Under the pieces are notes generated by a model. That model was given only the letters and a program-made list of their open reading frames with translations, searched no databases and was not told the origin of the DNA. Shown here piece after piece: positions 11,212 through 22,198 of a stretch of DNA of 64,000 nucleotides. Origin of the DNA: Stomoxys calcitrans (lineage: Eukaryota; Arthropoda; Insecta; Diptera; Muscidae); NCBI RefSeq assembly GCF_963082655.1, contig NC_081552.1, positions 122,922,458 to 122,986,457 of the forward strand, read 5' to 3'. The position numbers and the translations under genes are program-made. The stretch's first letter is position 1; every line of letters starts with the position of its first letter.

Positions 11212-12177
11212 ATGAACGCAAAAAACGTCGAATTCATCACAATGGATCACACAACATCACCATCACCATCAACCTCTGCTAAGCCTAGGGATTCACTTAG
11301 TTTAGCCCCAAAACGCCTGAGGGAGCTGCATGACCCTCTAAGTGAAAACCTTTCTAAAACCCCGAAGCTGGCAAGCTATGAGTCACCAACTCGAATTATA
11401 AATATTATTCAAAAAAGGTTTGACAAACAGCACGAAGAAATACAATTTTTGATGGAAAAAATGGAGCAACGTATTCTAAATGAAATGAATAATCGGTTAA
11501 GTTACGTTAAACATGACATTATTCAAGAGGTAAAAAACGAGTTAAAAAATGAATTCAAATCAGTCATTGATAAACTGACTACAAAAATCTCTAGTTTTGA
11601 AGAGCGAATAGAGAAACTTGAATTGGCAAGTATCGAGAATGCTAACTTAAAATCGGCTGTCAACGATTTAAACTTGCGCCTCTTACAACAAGAGAATTTG
11701 ATTGTAGCCAACGATGTGCGTATTAATGGTATACCAGAGTATGAAAACGAAAATCTGCCAGTTATTTTTGACAATATATGCAAGTATCTCAATATATCCA
11801 ATATACACCTTATTTCAATATATCGCGTAAGAAATATAAAGAATATACGTGGCATAAAAGATGGAGCCATTGTAGCTAAATTACAAACGCCATATGAAAA
11901 AAACTTTCTACTTAAAGTAGTCGCTGAGTATAAGCGGAATATAAAAGGACATTTGAAACTTCAACAAATTGGTATTGATGGAGATGTGCCTTTCTACATC
12001 AATGAAAACCTCACGCCTTTCAATCATAAAATCTTTTCATCGGCATTAAAAATCAAAAAGGAGAATAGAATTAAGGCAGTTTATACATTACGTGGAATAG
12101 TTTATATAAAAATACATGATTCAGATGAACCTTTATGCATTAGAACTTTTGAGGAACTAAATAGACTTTTTCGCTAA
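11212..12177 (+). CDS. ORF1 protein of the CR1-like retrotransposon
   Basis: The 321-residue product should be the RNA-binding, chaperone-type ORF1 protein that forms the element's ribonucleoprotein particle. Residues about 1-60 are a Ser/Thr/Pro-rich tail. About 60-165 is a Glu/Lys-rich heptad region that should form a coiled coil. From about 165 the segment VANDVRINGIPE and the downstream YRVRN and FYINENLTPFN blocks resemble the RRM-like/baculovirus FP-type domain found in insect ORF1 proteins. There is no CCHC zinc knuckle. It is followed after 200 bp by ORF2. The first Met is used; a second Met lies at residue 11. Confidence 0.75.
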   Translation: MNAKNVEFITMDHTTSPSPSTSAKPRDSLSLAPKRLRELHDPLSENLSKTPKLASYESPTRIINIIQKRFDKQHEEIQFLMEKMEQRILNEMNNRLSYVKHDIIQEVKNELKNEFKSVIDKLTTKISSFEERIEKLELASIENANLKSAVNDLNLRLLQQENLIVANDVRINGIPEYENENLPVIFDNICKYLNISNIHLISIYRVRNIKNIRGIKDGAIVAKLQTPYEKNFLLKVVAEYKRNIKGHLKLQQIGIDGDVPFYINENLTPFNHKIFSSALKIKKENRIKAVYTLRGIVYIKIHDSDEPLCIRTFEELNRLFR

Positions 12178-12377
12178 TTCAGGCTTTGATCAATATTGTT
12201 TTATATTTGTGTTTAATTTAAAAGATACATACATTTCCTATTATTTAAACAATGCAACACTATGTTTATTGACAATTTGTGCATTATATATTTTATTTCA
12301 TACGCGCTTTGTCACTTCTAATGCTGACCATTTCCTCATTAAATATTTTTTCAGTCTAGGTGAGATGATAGTTAATT

Positions 12378-15197
12378 ATGCATTCAATGATGAGTGCTAA
12401 TAGTAATAACAGGAGTTCCAGAGATAATTTGCATGCCATGATTAGAGTTTTGGCTAAAATGAAAAATGGTATGAATATAATACATTTGAATGCCCAGAGC
12501 CTACTAAAGAAGATTGATGAATTTCGCTTTATTTTTGTCGGATCCAATGTTGATTTTATATGCGTGACCGAGACATGGTTCAGAAGCGACATGCCTGACG
12601 AATTGGCTAAGCTTGATGGTTACTATTTATACCGGGTTGATAGACAAGGACATGCAGGGGGTGTGGCCATATATGTTAGGAATGGTATTGCTTCTAGGAT
12701 ACGACTTGTTTCAGACCCGCAGGATAATATGGAATATATATTTATTTCAGTCGGAAGAGACAATAAAACGCTTTTGATCGGTAATGTCTATAGGCCGAAT
12801 AAATTGGTTCGCACGGATGAACTGATGGAGAAAATACATGAGGTTTCTATGTCGTTCAATGAAATTATCATCACAGGTGATTTCAACTCGAATTTGCTTT
12901 TAGATAATAACTTGATTAGTGACTTTAATACATATGGCTTACATTCTGTTAATTCGGATACTCCAACTCATTATACAAATACATCTGAGACTCTATTGGA
13001 TCTTTTTCTTGTTGGGTCAGTGGATAAGGTGCTGCTTTATGACCAACTTTCTGCTAGTTGTTTCTCCAGGCATGACATTATTTTCTTAAATTATAATTTT
13101 ACTATGGAATACGAGGATAAAACTATTTGGTATAGAGACTTTAGACATGTAGACAACGAGAACTTACTGACGGATCTGCTCTCAGTGGAATGGAGTGCGA
13201 TATACCACTACGTGGATGTGAACGAGAAAGTAAGATTTCTTGAAGAGAATATGATCCGCCTCTACGAGAGATACGTGCCTTTGAAACGTAGGGTTGTCAA
13301 ATCAAGGCAGCAGCCCTGGATAACCGGACGAGTGACTGAATTGATTTCTAAAAGAAATCGGGCTTACAGTAGGTGGAAGAGGTTCAGGACTGAAAGACTC
13401 CATGACGAATATAGAACACTCAGGAATCAGGTTGTAAAGGAGATCCGGGAGAACAAGATGTCGTTCTATGGTGAAAGGTACAACTCTGCTGTCACTTGCA
13501 GGCAAAAATGGGGCGTGATCAGAGACATTGGTATCGGAATTGGAAAGAAGACTGGCGAAGATGCGAATCTTTCCAAACCCGAACTCGATGATATGAACCG
13601 GCAATTTTTGGCCATTAATGTACCGTTTGCGCAAGGTAATGTTTACTTGGGCGGATTGCAGACTGACGTGAATGGCATTGACGAGCAATTCAGATTTCGA
13701 CTTGTTGATCAATGTGACGTTCTGGAGTCAATTTTGAGGATAAAATCCAATGCCACAGGTGTCGATGGTATTGACCCTAACTTTCTGAAACCAATATTAC
13801 CGAATCTTTTACCATTTATTACACATATATTTAACTATATACTTCTGTCATCGATCTTTCCCAGTGGCTGGAAGAGGGCAAAGGTTATTCCGGTACCTAA
13901 GTCCAATAATGATTTTAGACCAATTGCGATCTTGCCATTCTTGTCTAAGGCATTTGAGAATATTGTGTATGATCAGATAAATACATTTTTAAACAGGAAT
14001 TTCCTTTTATCAGATAGGCAATCTGGGTTTCGTAAACGCCGTAGTTGTACGACTGCACTTATTGATGTAGTCGAAAATATTAGACGCAATATTAATGATA
14101 ACCACGTAAGCTTTCTTGTCCTATTAGACCACTCTAAGGCATTCGATTCCGTGGATCACACGATATTGGCATCTAAACTTACAACCTTGTTTAATTTTGA
14201 CGACACAGCAGTTCGGTTTATTGCATCATATCTGGACAGGCGCACACAGGCTGTTTACTCTAACGGTATGATGTCTGATTTCTTGGAGCTTACTCGTGGT
14301 ATTCCTCAGGGTTCTGTGCTGGGACCACTATTATTTTCATTATATGTCAATGATATTGCAAGCATACCTGATGGATATGACATGCACATATACGCTGATG
14401 ATGTGCAATTGTGTTTCTCTTGCAGGACGAGTGATACAAGGTCATATGTGGCGTGGATTAATTTGCAGTTAATTGCCATCAGTGATTGGGCAACCAAGAA
14501 TGGCTTGAAGTTGAATCCTGATAAGACGAAGTGCATTGTTATCTCGAGAAAGTCTATAGATACATTGTCTTTGCCTAGGCTTGCCTTAGGTGACAAGACC
14601 ATAGAGTATGTGCAGACTGCAAGGAATTTAGGGGTATTATTTGACAATACTCTGTCCTGGAATAGGCATATTGAGTTGGCTATAGGACAGATTTATGGTA
14701 TGTTACGGACTCTTTGGTCTATTCACCAATATATTCCATTCAGTGTGCGTCACGCAATTGCTCATGCCTATTTACTACCTAAACTTTTGTATTGTTGTGA
14801 GATATACGCAGAATGTGACTACGTCCATAAGCGTAAATTAAAAGTAGTTTCGAATGACATTACACGATTTGTTTATAGTATCAGACGTGCGGATAGTATA
14901 TCATCGGCTTCTAGACAGTTTTATGGGATGGAATTTGAAAATTTTTTGAAATTTCGTGCACTGACTTTCATGCATCGCTTAATTTATACACATGAACCCA
15001 AATATCTTTACGACCGGTTGGAAATCTCACGATCTTCTCGAACCAATTGCATGGTTCCACTGCAAAGTAACTACTTGGTATGTGACAGACAATTTTTTGT
15101 TTACACCATTCGTCTCTGGAACGCCCTCCCAATCAATTTAAGAAATAGTCCTAATGAAAAGAACTTTAAACTTAAGCTAAAACATCATCTCACTTAG
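12378..15197 (+). CDS. ORF2 polyprotein: endonuclease plus reverse transcriptase, CR1-like
   Basis: 939 residues. The N-terminal endonuclease/exonuclease/phosphatase-type domain opens at about residue 33 (NIIHLNAQSL), with TETW near 65, GDFN near 168 and SRHD near 228. These give the nick that primes target-primed reverse transcription. The reverse transcriptase covers about 460-740 with RPIAIL near 513, SKAFDSVDH near 590, IPQGSVLGP near 640 and the catalytic YADD near 671. The C-terminal WNALP near 913 followed by an FKxxLK-type end is typical of CR1/Jockey-group elements. No RNase H domain. The frame is open from the first Met to the stop, so the enzyme could be functional. Confidence 0.85.
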   Translation: MHSMMSANSNNRSSRDNLHAMIRVLAKMKNGMNIIHLNAQSLLKKIDEFRFIFVGSNVDFICVTETWFRSDMPDELAKLDGYYLYRVDRQGHAGGVAIYVRNGIASRIRLVSDPQDNMEYIFISVGRDNKTLLIGNVYRPNKLVRTDELMEKIHEVSMSFNEIIITGDFNSNLLLDNNLISDFNTYGLHSVNSDTPTHYTNTSETLLDLFLVGSVDKVLLYDQLSASCFSRHDIIFLNYNFTMEYEDKTIWYRDFRHVDNENLLTDLLSVEWSAIYHYVDVNEKVRFLEENMIRLYERYVPLKRRVVKSRQQPWITGRVTELISKRNRAYSRWKRFRTERLHDEYRTLRNQVVKEIRENKMSFYGERYNSAVTCRQKWGVIRDIGIGIGKKTGEDANLSKPELDDMNRQFLAINVPFAQGNVYLGGLQTDVNGIDEQFRFRLVDQCDVLESILRIKSNATGVDGIDPNFLKPILPNLLPFITHIFNYILLSSIFPSGWKRAKVIPVPKSNNDFRPIAILPFLSKAFENIVYDQINTFLNRNFLLSDRQSGFRKRRSCTTALIDVVENIRRNINDNHVSFLVLLDHSKAFDSVDHTILASKLTTLFNFDDTAVRFIASYLDRRTQAVYSNGMMSDFLELTRGIPQGSVLGPLLFSLYVNDIASIPDGYDMHIYADDVQLCFSCRTSDTRSYVAWINLQLIAISDWATKNGLKLNPDKTKCIVISRKSIDTLSLPRLALGDKTIEYVQTARNLGVLFDNTLSWNRHIELAIGQIYGMLRTLWSIHQYIPFSVRHAIAHAYLLPKLLYCCEIYAECDYVHKRKLKVVSNDITRFVYSIRRADSISSASRQFYGMEFENFLKFRALTFMHRLIYTHEPKYLYDRLEISRSSRTNCMVPLQSNYLVCDRQFFVYTIRLWNALPINLRNSPNEKNFKLKLKHHLT

Positions 15198-15465
15198 GAA
15201 GTAATTTAATTTTGACCCTTTAAATATTAGCTCACATTTATTAATATATACATCAAATTACACTAATAATTATTTATCTTCTGTATAATTCTTTAATCAT
15301 TAATTTCTTTGTTTATACTTAAATACCTATGTAATAGTATTATTTTTGTGAAACTATTAGTTATTGACATATATCGGATAGTACTGTAATTTATAAGTAA
15401 TGCTTGTTGTACTATCATTACATTTTTATCAAATAAATAAATAAAAAAAATAAAAAAATAAATAT

Positions 15466-15864
15466 TATGTTTTCTTTTAAATAAATTTTAAATAAATATT
15501 AAAGAATATAGAGAGTAACTTAAGTATACACAGATAACAATAATTTCGAACAACAACAACTTTTGGCGAAAAACAACTACGAATTTGTTAATTTTCCTGC
15601 AACAATTAATTTTGAATCTCAGCAACCGAAAGTACAAACTTGTTAAAAGGCAACAACAACCAAAATATATCCACAAGCAAGAAAAAGAACTCTTTAACCA
15701 GCCACCATGTCATTTGATTTGCTGCCCACAGTTTCGTTGTGGTGTTGGTCTGTATTTACTGTTGTTCGGCTTGCGCTGCTTGTCTCATTCGTTTACAGCT
15801 GCTTGCTTGCTCTCGGGTTTTTTCCGCACCATCCTCTCTCTCTTCAATTTTTATAATTTTGCCC
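15466..15864. other. Spacer without a recognised gene
   Basis: Short open frames occur (for example 15585-15872) but show no family resemblance or coding pattern. Confidence 0.5.
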
Positions 15865-15935
15865 CCGTGTGATTTGAACTCATGATCTTATGTTTGGTAG
15901 ACTTGCACGCATTCTCTAGCCTATCGACATCATTT
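15865..15935 (-). repeat. Degenerate tRNA-like sequence, possible SINE head
   Basis: On the minus strand the segment has a B-box-like GAGTTCAAATC (complement of 15871-15881) and, about 30 bp before it, an A-box-like TAGGCTAGAGAAT (complement of 15911-15923). Order and spacing fit a tRNA-derived pol III promoter, but the cloverleaf is not convincing. It is probably an old SINE rather than a tRNA gene. Confidence 0.35.
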
Positions 15936-16049
15936 TATTCATGATGAAATCAATGTTGCCACTCAGAAAAGTATTTTCTACAAAAATTGAAGAAAAATCC
16001 TACCAAACCCGACCTTCACCTGTCAAACGTTCTACGAGTCAAAATGCGT

Positions 16050-16185
16050 TATATGTTTTTATATATACCTTCGAAGAGTTAGTCATTTTTCATACCATTT
16101 GCAACACATCAAATTATTCATTTTCAATCCTACAAAGTATTCATACTTGATCGTCGTTATATTCATAGATGACCTAGGGCCTAGC
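16050..16185 (+). repeat. Degenerate family A/B head
   Basis: TATATACCTTCGAAG, then TTTGCAACACATCAAA, then CAAAGTATTCATACTTGATCGTCGT match the first ~120 bp of the family A/B elements in order, with many changes. No monomers follow. Confidence 0.5.
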
Positions 16186-16295
16186 CTAGGGATCTATGGT
16201 GAAAAGTCGACTTTTGACATTTTCCGATAATCAAAAGGTCGACTTTTCCTTATATTTCTTTAATCAAAAGGTCGACGTTTTTTTTTGACTTTTTC
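16186..16295. repeat. Cluster of GTCGAC palindromic motifs
   Basis: AAAAGTCGACTTTT is a perfect 14-bp palindrome at 16202-16215. Two further AAAAGGTCGAC copies follow within 80 bp. Confidence 0.5.
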
Positions 16296-16619
16296 ATTTT
16301 CTGTCTCTCAATCGTCGGCGTAATCAGCTAACTAGAACTTTAAAGGGAAATTCATCAACGCCTTGACCTTTATGTTTTTTTAAGCCATTCCATTTTGTTT
16401 TCTATTTGACAAATTGCCCAGTGCTAAGAATACGCTGAGGAATACCATGAGATCCGTAATAAGACTTAAATTTTACATACTTACTGGTATCACGCCGTGA
16501 CGCAGAAGAGGTGCTGGAGACCTAACAGGAGTAAGAATAATGTATTCAGTATGATTGAGAAACTCAAATGTAAAATTTTTGACTTTAAATGCCGTTAACA
16601 GTAGTAATAGTAGTCACAT

Positions 16620-17090
16620 TTACATATGAAGGTGGAAGTGATAATCTAAAGTGAAAATCCTTCTGCCTACCAGTGCGGGACAATCACACAGAAGATGTTC
16701 TATAGTCTCCTCTTCTTCGGTGTTCTCTGATCTTCTGCAGAAGCAACTTTCAGTCTATCAGACAGTGACTTGTCATGATAGACACAATAACTGAGACGTC
16801 CTCTATAAGCCTAGATTAGGCCACATAGGCCCCATATATAATTTCAAGTCTGACAACTGTAGTATACAGGCAGTGCATTACACACGGTTCAAACCTCCAA
16901 CTTTCTCCAAAGGCTCTCTTGACCTTTCCAAAATGTTTGATTTGAAGTTCAATTTCCTGTCCAACAAATTTGGGTTGACACAGGAAGGACATCTGGAGCT
17001 TTGCAATTGGTGTATTCCACTTGGTGGATCTGAAAAGGCCTTTAGTCCTGAATGTTCAATCTATTTTCAAAAAGCAATTTAGTCCTTAGT
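16620..17090 (-). pseudogene. Fragment of RNase H-group non-LTR ORF2, C-terminal part
   Basis: On the minus strand LLDRKLNFKSNILERSRE (about 16915-16965) matches the post-RT motif of the elements at 38896-39110 and 45868-45920. Further along, ETIEHLLCDCPALVGRR (about 16650-16705) matches the C-terminal zinc-finger region also seen near 52390-52420. The material between is shortened and frame-broken. It is an internally deleted, dead copy. Confidence 0.65.
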
Positions 17091-17816
17091 AATATAGAAT
17101 AATCCAAAAATAGAATACTGCGAAAAATTTATTGTTGTTTTTAATTCACAACTTGAAAATGTATCAGATAACTATTATAGGCAAACATATGATTAGCTGG
17201 ACGAAATTATTCATTATAACAATTAAAGCAACTAAGGAAGGTCCTCGCAAAGTATTGATTGTCAGCACCAAAGGTAACCTGATACATGTGCGAGACGCCA
17301 TCTACGTTTTATTATTAAGGATATTTGATGTGCCCGAATTTATAAATGTATATACAATAATATATTGTTGAATGAGGGTATTCTGAATTACGGCACTCAA
17401 AAAAGGAGAATGAAAATATGATTTTGTGGTAGGTTTGAAATCGACGAAAATTCTTCTTATTCTATAATATTTATTTGTATAATTCAGACTGGAAATACTG
17501 TGGGCTCTTTACCTGTGTGGCAATGGTTATGGAGCCATAAATTTAGAAATAAATTTATGTTAGTGGTTTATTATGATGGAATCATACACATTCTCGATAG
17601 AGCCAAGATATATTAATTTACAGGTAGTGGCAGTATAACAATAACAAGAAGCCGAGTACACTATCTGTCAAACTCAGCGATTTATGTAACTCTGTTTTTG
17701 ACTGACAATGATTAGAGCAGCTCTGACTTTGGCAGGTTGTATTTTGCGCCATGAGTGTGCGTCGTGTTGTGTTGCTTCAATGCTGGAATTTGAAATGCAT
17801 ATATATTAAACAAAAA
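17091..17816. other. Spacer without a recognised gene
   Basis: AT-rich; small frames such as 17132-17371 resemble nothing I know. Confidence 0.5.
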
Positions 17817-18750
17817 AACAAGTAAGAGCGTGCTAAGTTCGCCAGGGCCGAATCTTATATACCCTCCACCATTGATCGCATTTGTCGAGTTCTTTGCGCT
17901 GTATCTCTTTTTAGACAAATATAGAAAATTGAATAAGAACTGTTATGCTATTGGAGCTATATCAAGTAATAGTCCGATTCGAACCATAAATGAATGCTGA
18001 ACATTGTAGAAGACATTGTATTATATTTATTTCAGTTCATTCGGATAAGAATTGCGCCTTGTAGGGGCTCAAAAACACCTCATTCAAAATTTCAGCCAAA
18101 TCAGATGAGAATTGCGCGCTCTACTGGCTCAAGAAGTCAAGATCCAAGATCGGTTTATATTAAAGCTATACCAGATTATGAATCGATTTGAATCATATTT
18201 AGCAAAGTTGTTGAAAGTCATACCAAAGCACTACTTGCAAAAATTCAGTTAAATCAGACGAGAATTGCGCCCTCTAGAGACTCAAAAAGTCAAGACCCAA
18301 GATCGGTTTATATGAAAGCTATATCAAAACATGGACCGATTTAAACCATACTTTGTGTAGTTGTTGGAAGTGCTACCAAAACACTGTGTGCAAAATTTTA
18401 ATAAAATCGGTTAAGAATTGCGCCCTCTAGAGGCTCAAGAAGTCAAGACCCAAGATCGGTTTATATGGCAGCTATATCAAAAGACGAACCGATTTGGCCT
18501 ATTTACAATACCAACCGACCTACACTAATAGAAAGTATTTGTGCAAAATTTCAAGCGGCTAGCTTTACGCCTTCGAAAGTTAGCGTGCTTTCGACAGACA
18601 GATGGGAGGGACGGACATGGCTAGATCGACTTAAAATGGCATGACGATCAAGAATATATATGTTTTATGGGGTCTTAGACGCATATTTCGAGATGATACA
18701 AACAGAATGACGAAATTAGTGTACCCCCATCCTATGGTGGGGGGTATAAA
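17817..18750 (-). repeat. Family A element, inverted, shortened
   Basis: Begins with AACAAGTAAGAGCGTGCTAA and the hairpin region (here damaged), continues with about four diverged 153-bp monomers, and ends with the complement of the head at CCTATGGTGGGGGGTATAAA. Several monomers are more diverged than in the copy at 19120-20630, so it is an older insertion. Confidence 0.8.
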
Positions 18751-18780
18751 AATTAATTATTAAACATTGTGTTATTGTTT

Positions 18781-19124
18781 ATGATTGTGTGTATTGGACT
18801 CTAAACAAGAGAGAGAACTTCTAGATCAACCGGCATATCAAGCGGGTCTAGACAACTTTCATGCAGACACGGTATCAGATGCGGTTAATAGCTACCGGGT
18901 GAATGTTGTCCTTGAAGACCGACCGCCTCCCATTGCACCTGAGGAAATTGAGCTCGCCCGGCATCCAGAGTAGTTCTGGCTCAATTACATTACGGCAGAT
19001 GCTGCCGTCTCAATTCCCTCAGAGCAAGGATTGATGGCGACGTGCAAGATGTATATCCCGATTGTGACCGGGGATCACACGATACACGTCACCTGTTTAA
19101 CTACCCAGCCAGACCTACTCGAAA
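18781..19124 (+). pseudogene. Jockey-like retrotransposon ORF2, C-terminal end
   Basis: NSYRVNVVLEDRPPPIAPEE is read from about 18880, then after a one-base shift near 18970 VVLAQLHYGRCCRLNS and SHDTRHLFNYPARPT (about 19065-19115). The pattern LAQL-R/H-G-x-C/R-x-LNS followed by HDT-x-HLF-x-x-P-A-x-PT is the familiar C-terminal end of Jockey-type ORF2. The first Cys of the usual CPxC motif is now Tyr. A family A element is inserted directly at its 3' end. Confidence 0.7.
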
Positions 19125-20630
19125 CAAGTAAAAGCGTGCTAAGTTCGGCCGGGCCGAATCTTATATACCCTCCACCATGGATCGCATTTGTCGAGTTCTT
19201 TTCCCGGCATCTCTTCTTAGGCTAAAAAGGATATAAGAAAAGAGTTGCTCTGCTATTAGAGCGATATCAAGATATGGTCCGGTTCGGACCACAATTAAAT
19301 TATATGTTGGAGACCTGTGTAAAATTTCAGCCAATTAGTATAAGAATTGCGCCCATTGGGGCTCACGAAGTAAAATAGAGAGAGCGATTTATATGGGATC
19401 TGTATCGGGCTATAGACCGATTCAGAACATAATAAACACGTTTGTTGATGGTCATGAGAGGATCCGTCGTACAAAAGTTCAGGCATATCGGATAATAATT
19501 GCGATCTCTAGGGGTCAAGAAGTCAAGATCCCAGATCGGTTTATATAGCAGCTATATCAGGTTATGAACCGATTTGAACCTTATTTGAGACAGTTGTTGA
19601 AAGTAAAAATAAAATACGTCATGCAAAATTTCAGCCAAATCGGATAGGAATTGCGCCCTCTAGAAGCTCAAGAAGTCAAATTCCCAGATCTGTTTATATG
19701 ACAGCTATATCAGGTTATGGACCGATTTCAGCCATACTTGGCACAGTTGTTGGACACATGACAAAATACTTCGTGCAAAAACTCATTCAAATCGGATAAG
19801 AATTGTGCGCTCTAGAGGCTCAAGAAGTCAAGACCCAAGATCGGTTTATATGGCAGCTATATCAGGTTATGAACCGATTTAAACCATACTTAGCACAGTT
19901 GTTGGGTATCATAACAAAACAGGTCGTGCGAAATTCCATTCCAATCGGATAAGAATTACGCCCTCTAGAGGCTCAAGAAGTCAAGACCCAAGATCGGTTT
20001 ATATGGCAGCTATATCAGGTTATTGGCCGATTTAAACCATACTTGACACAGTTGTTGGATATAATAACAAAACACGTGGTGCAAACTTTCATCTCAATCG
20101 GATAAGAATTGCGCACTCTAGAGGCTCAAGAAGTCAAGACCCCCGATCGGTTTATATGGCAGCTATATCAGGTTATGGACCGATTTGAACCACACTTGGC
20201 ACAATTGTTGGATATTATAAGAAAACATGTCGTGCAAAATTTCATATCAATCGGATAAGAATTGCGCACTCTAGAGGCTCAAGAAGTCAAGACCCAAGAT
20301 CGGTTTATATGGCAGCTATATCAAAACATGGACCGATATGGCCCATTTACAATACCAACCGACCTACACTAATAAGAAGTATTTGTGCAAAATTTCAAGT
20401 GGCTAGCTTTACTCCTTCGGAAGTTAGCGTGCTTTCGACAGACAGACGGACGGACGGACGGACGGACGGACGGACAGACGGACGGACATGGCTAGATCGA
20501 CATAAAATTTCACGACGATCAAGAATATATATACTTTATGGGGTCTCAGACGAATATTTCGAGTAGTTACAAACAGAATGACGAAATTAGTATACCCCCC
20601 ATCTTATGGTGGAGGGTATAAAAATTCGGC
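19120..20630 (-). repeat. Family A element, inverted, near complete
   Basis: Runs from AACAAGTAAAAGCGTGCTAA with an intact TTCGGCCGGGCCGAA hairpin, through the ATGGATCGCATTTGTCGAG block and about seven 153-bp monomers, to a long GACG microsatellite (about 20443-20490) and the complement of the head at GGTGGAGGGTATAAAAA. It separates a Jockey-like fragment on the left from an RT fragment on the right. Confidence 0.85.
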
Positions 20631-21305
20631 ATACGAGGGCACACACTGAATTGGTTTACAGATAATCTCTCATGTAAATCCTTTAGTGTGAAAGTTGGAG
20701 ATACAAATAGTAACCAGTAACATGCAACATGTGAAGTACAACAGGGTTCAAAACAAATGAAATGTTGTAACAATTAAAGCACAGCACAGCCTACTCGTAT
20801 GCCGATGACACAGCAGTAATTGAAAGCCATAAATCATTACATACAGCAGTAAACACACTTCAAAATGAGCTAAATCATATTACCAGATGGTGTCACGACA
20901 ACGGCTTATTATAAATTCTACAATAACCAAAATATATAAACACTTTCAAAACAATTCAATCGATAAATTCAAGACATATCTGAAACTGGTCGATACGTAT
21001 AAATATCTCAGAGTCCACCTTCATGATAATTTTAAATAGGAAACACATGTCCAAAATGTATAAACAAAATTGAGACAATCTGCACATGCTCTACATCATC
21101 TGGGAAACTGCGCGGAGCCTTACGTGATCAAACAAGCATATTTCTCATTAGTCGAATCACATCTCAGGCATGGGATCATAGCATGGGAAAGTGCCAGGAA
21201 ATGCATACTACTACAAACAGCACAAACTAGAATCGTAAAAGCACTCAACAAAATAATACAAACCAAAATCATCCAACAACCGACAAAAATAACATAAAAC
21301 AAATC
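20631..21305 (+). pseudogene. Non-LTR reverse transcriptase fragment
   Basis: FGIRGHTLNWFTDNLS is read directly after the family A boundary, then VQQGS (a decayed G-x-PQGS motif) and SYADDTAVIE at about 20800, the RT catalytic YADD. A further frame at 21070-21297 (ALHHLGNCAEPYVIKQAYFSLVES...) matches the thumb region that follows RT. Stops and frameshifts interrupt it. The clade is not certain (CR1/Jockey/R4-like). Confidence 0.65.
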
Positions 21306-21334
21306 TTCAAAAATTTACAATGAAACTGTTGCGC

Positions 21335-22198
21335 TTTGTTTGTTTGTTTGTTCCGTATAGACTCAAAAACGGCTGAACCGATTTTCATGAAATTTTTACA
21401 GATGATAGATCTTGAGCTCCGGTAAAAAAGGGCACTACATTTTTTGATAAGGGGGGAGGACCCTCCCCTTTACCCCAATTTTCAAAAACGTAAGATCTCG
21501 GAGATGGGTGCACCAATTTAAGCGAAATTTTGAATACCACATTATGGTGCCCCAAAAACACGAAATTGGTATAAAAATTTGGGAACTTTGAACTTTTGGG
21601 AAATTTACCGACTAAGACAAAGAGGGTATCAAATGAGAGGTATTTGAGAGTAGAGTACGAACTTGGCATAAAAATGTCACCCTTATTGTCGGAGGTCTCC
21701 CATCCCAAAAAAAACACAACCCAACAGGACACTTTAACCGCTTTGGGCAATATGGGTATCAAATGCGAGGTATTTAAGAGCAGAGTACGAATTTGGCATA
21801 ACAATTTCATCTAAGTGTGGGGGGGTCACCCACCCCAAAAAACACCACCCAAAAGGACACTTCTACCACTTTGGCAATATGGGTATCAAATTAAAGGTAT
21901 TTAAAAATAGAGTTGAAATCTAAGATAAAAATTTAATCCTTGGTGTCTGAGGCGCCCCCACCCCCCAAAAACTCCCAGGGGATATTACCACTAGGGATAA
22001 TATGGATATTAAATGAAAGGTGTTTGGAAGTTAAGTACATATCTGCAATAAGAATTTGATTCACGGTGCCTTCCAATCCCAAAACCCCCAAAACGGGCAT
22101 GAATGTCCAACGATACAAAATGGGCATCAAACGGGTGTCTAGGGCAGCCGCCCCACCTCCAAAACCAGCCAAATGGAAATTTAAACAATATTAGGCTC
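21335..22198 (-). repeat. Family C element, inverted, truncated
   Basis: Begins with the TTGTTTGTTTG / GACTCAAAAACGGCTGAACC end and continues with about four inverted monomers (AAATGAGAGGTATTTGAGAG type at about 21630, 21760, 21890 and 22010). It stops at 22198, where a family A element starts. Confidence 0.75.

Larger units (their letters stand above)
10690..15465 (+). mobile_element. CR1-like non-LTR retrotransposon with both ORFs open
   Basis: Contains an intact ORF1 (11212-12177) and ORF2 (12378-15197) in order on one strand, a 3' UTR, and a tail of AAATA-type repeats at about 15430-15465. The 5' boundary is uncertain: the sequence after 10690 no longer matches the upstream relic, and no convincing target duplication was found. 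CR1 elements often lack clear ones. The absence of stops in two long ORFs implies a young copy. Confidence 0.8.

Noticed and set aside
12356..12592. Membrane-like frames on the minus strand over the CR1-like ORF2
   Set aside because: Shadows of the coding strand.
15585..15872. 95-codon open frame
   Set aside because: No homology signal, no convincing coding composition; overlaps a frame on the other strand.
15865..15935. A functional tRNA gene
   Set aside because: A/B-box-like motifs exist but stems and anticodon loop do not form a credible cloverleaf.
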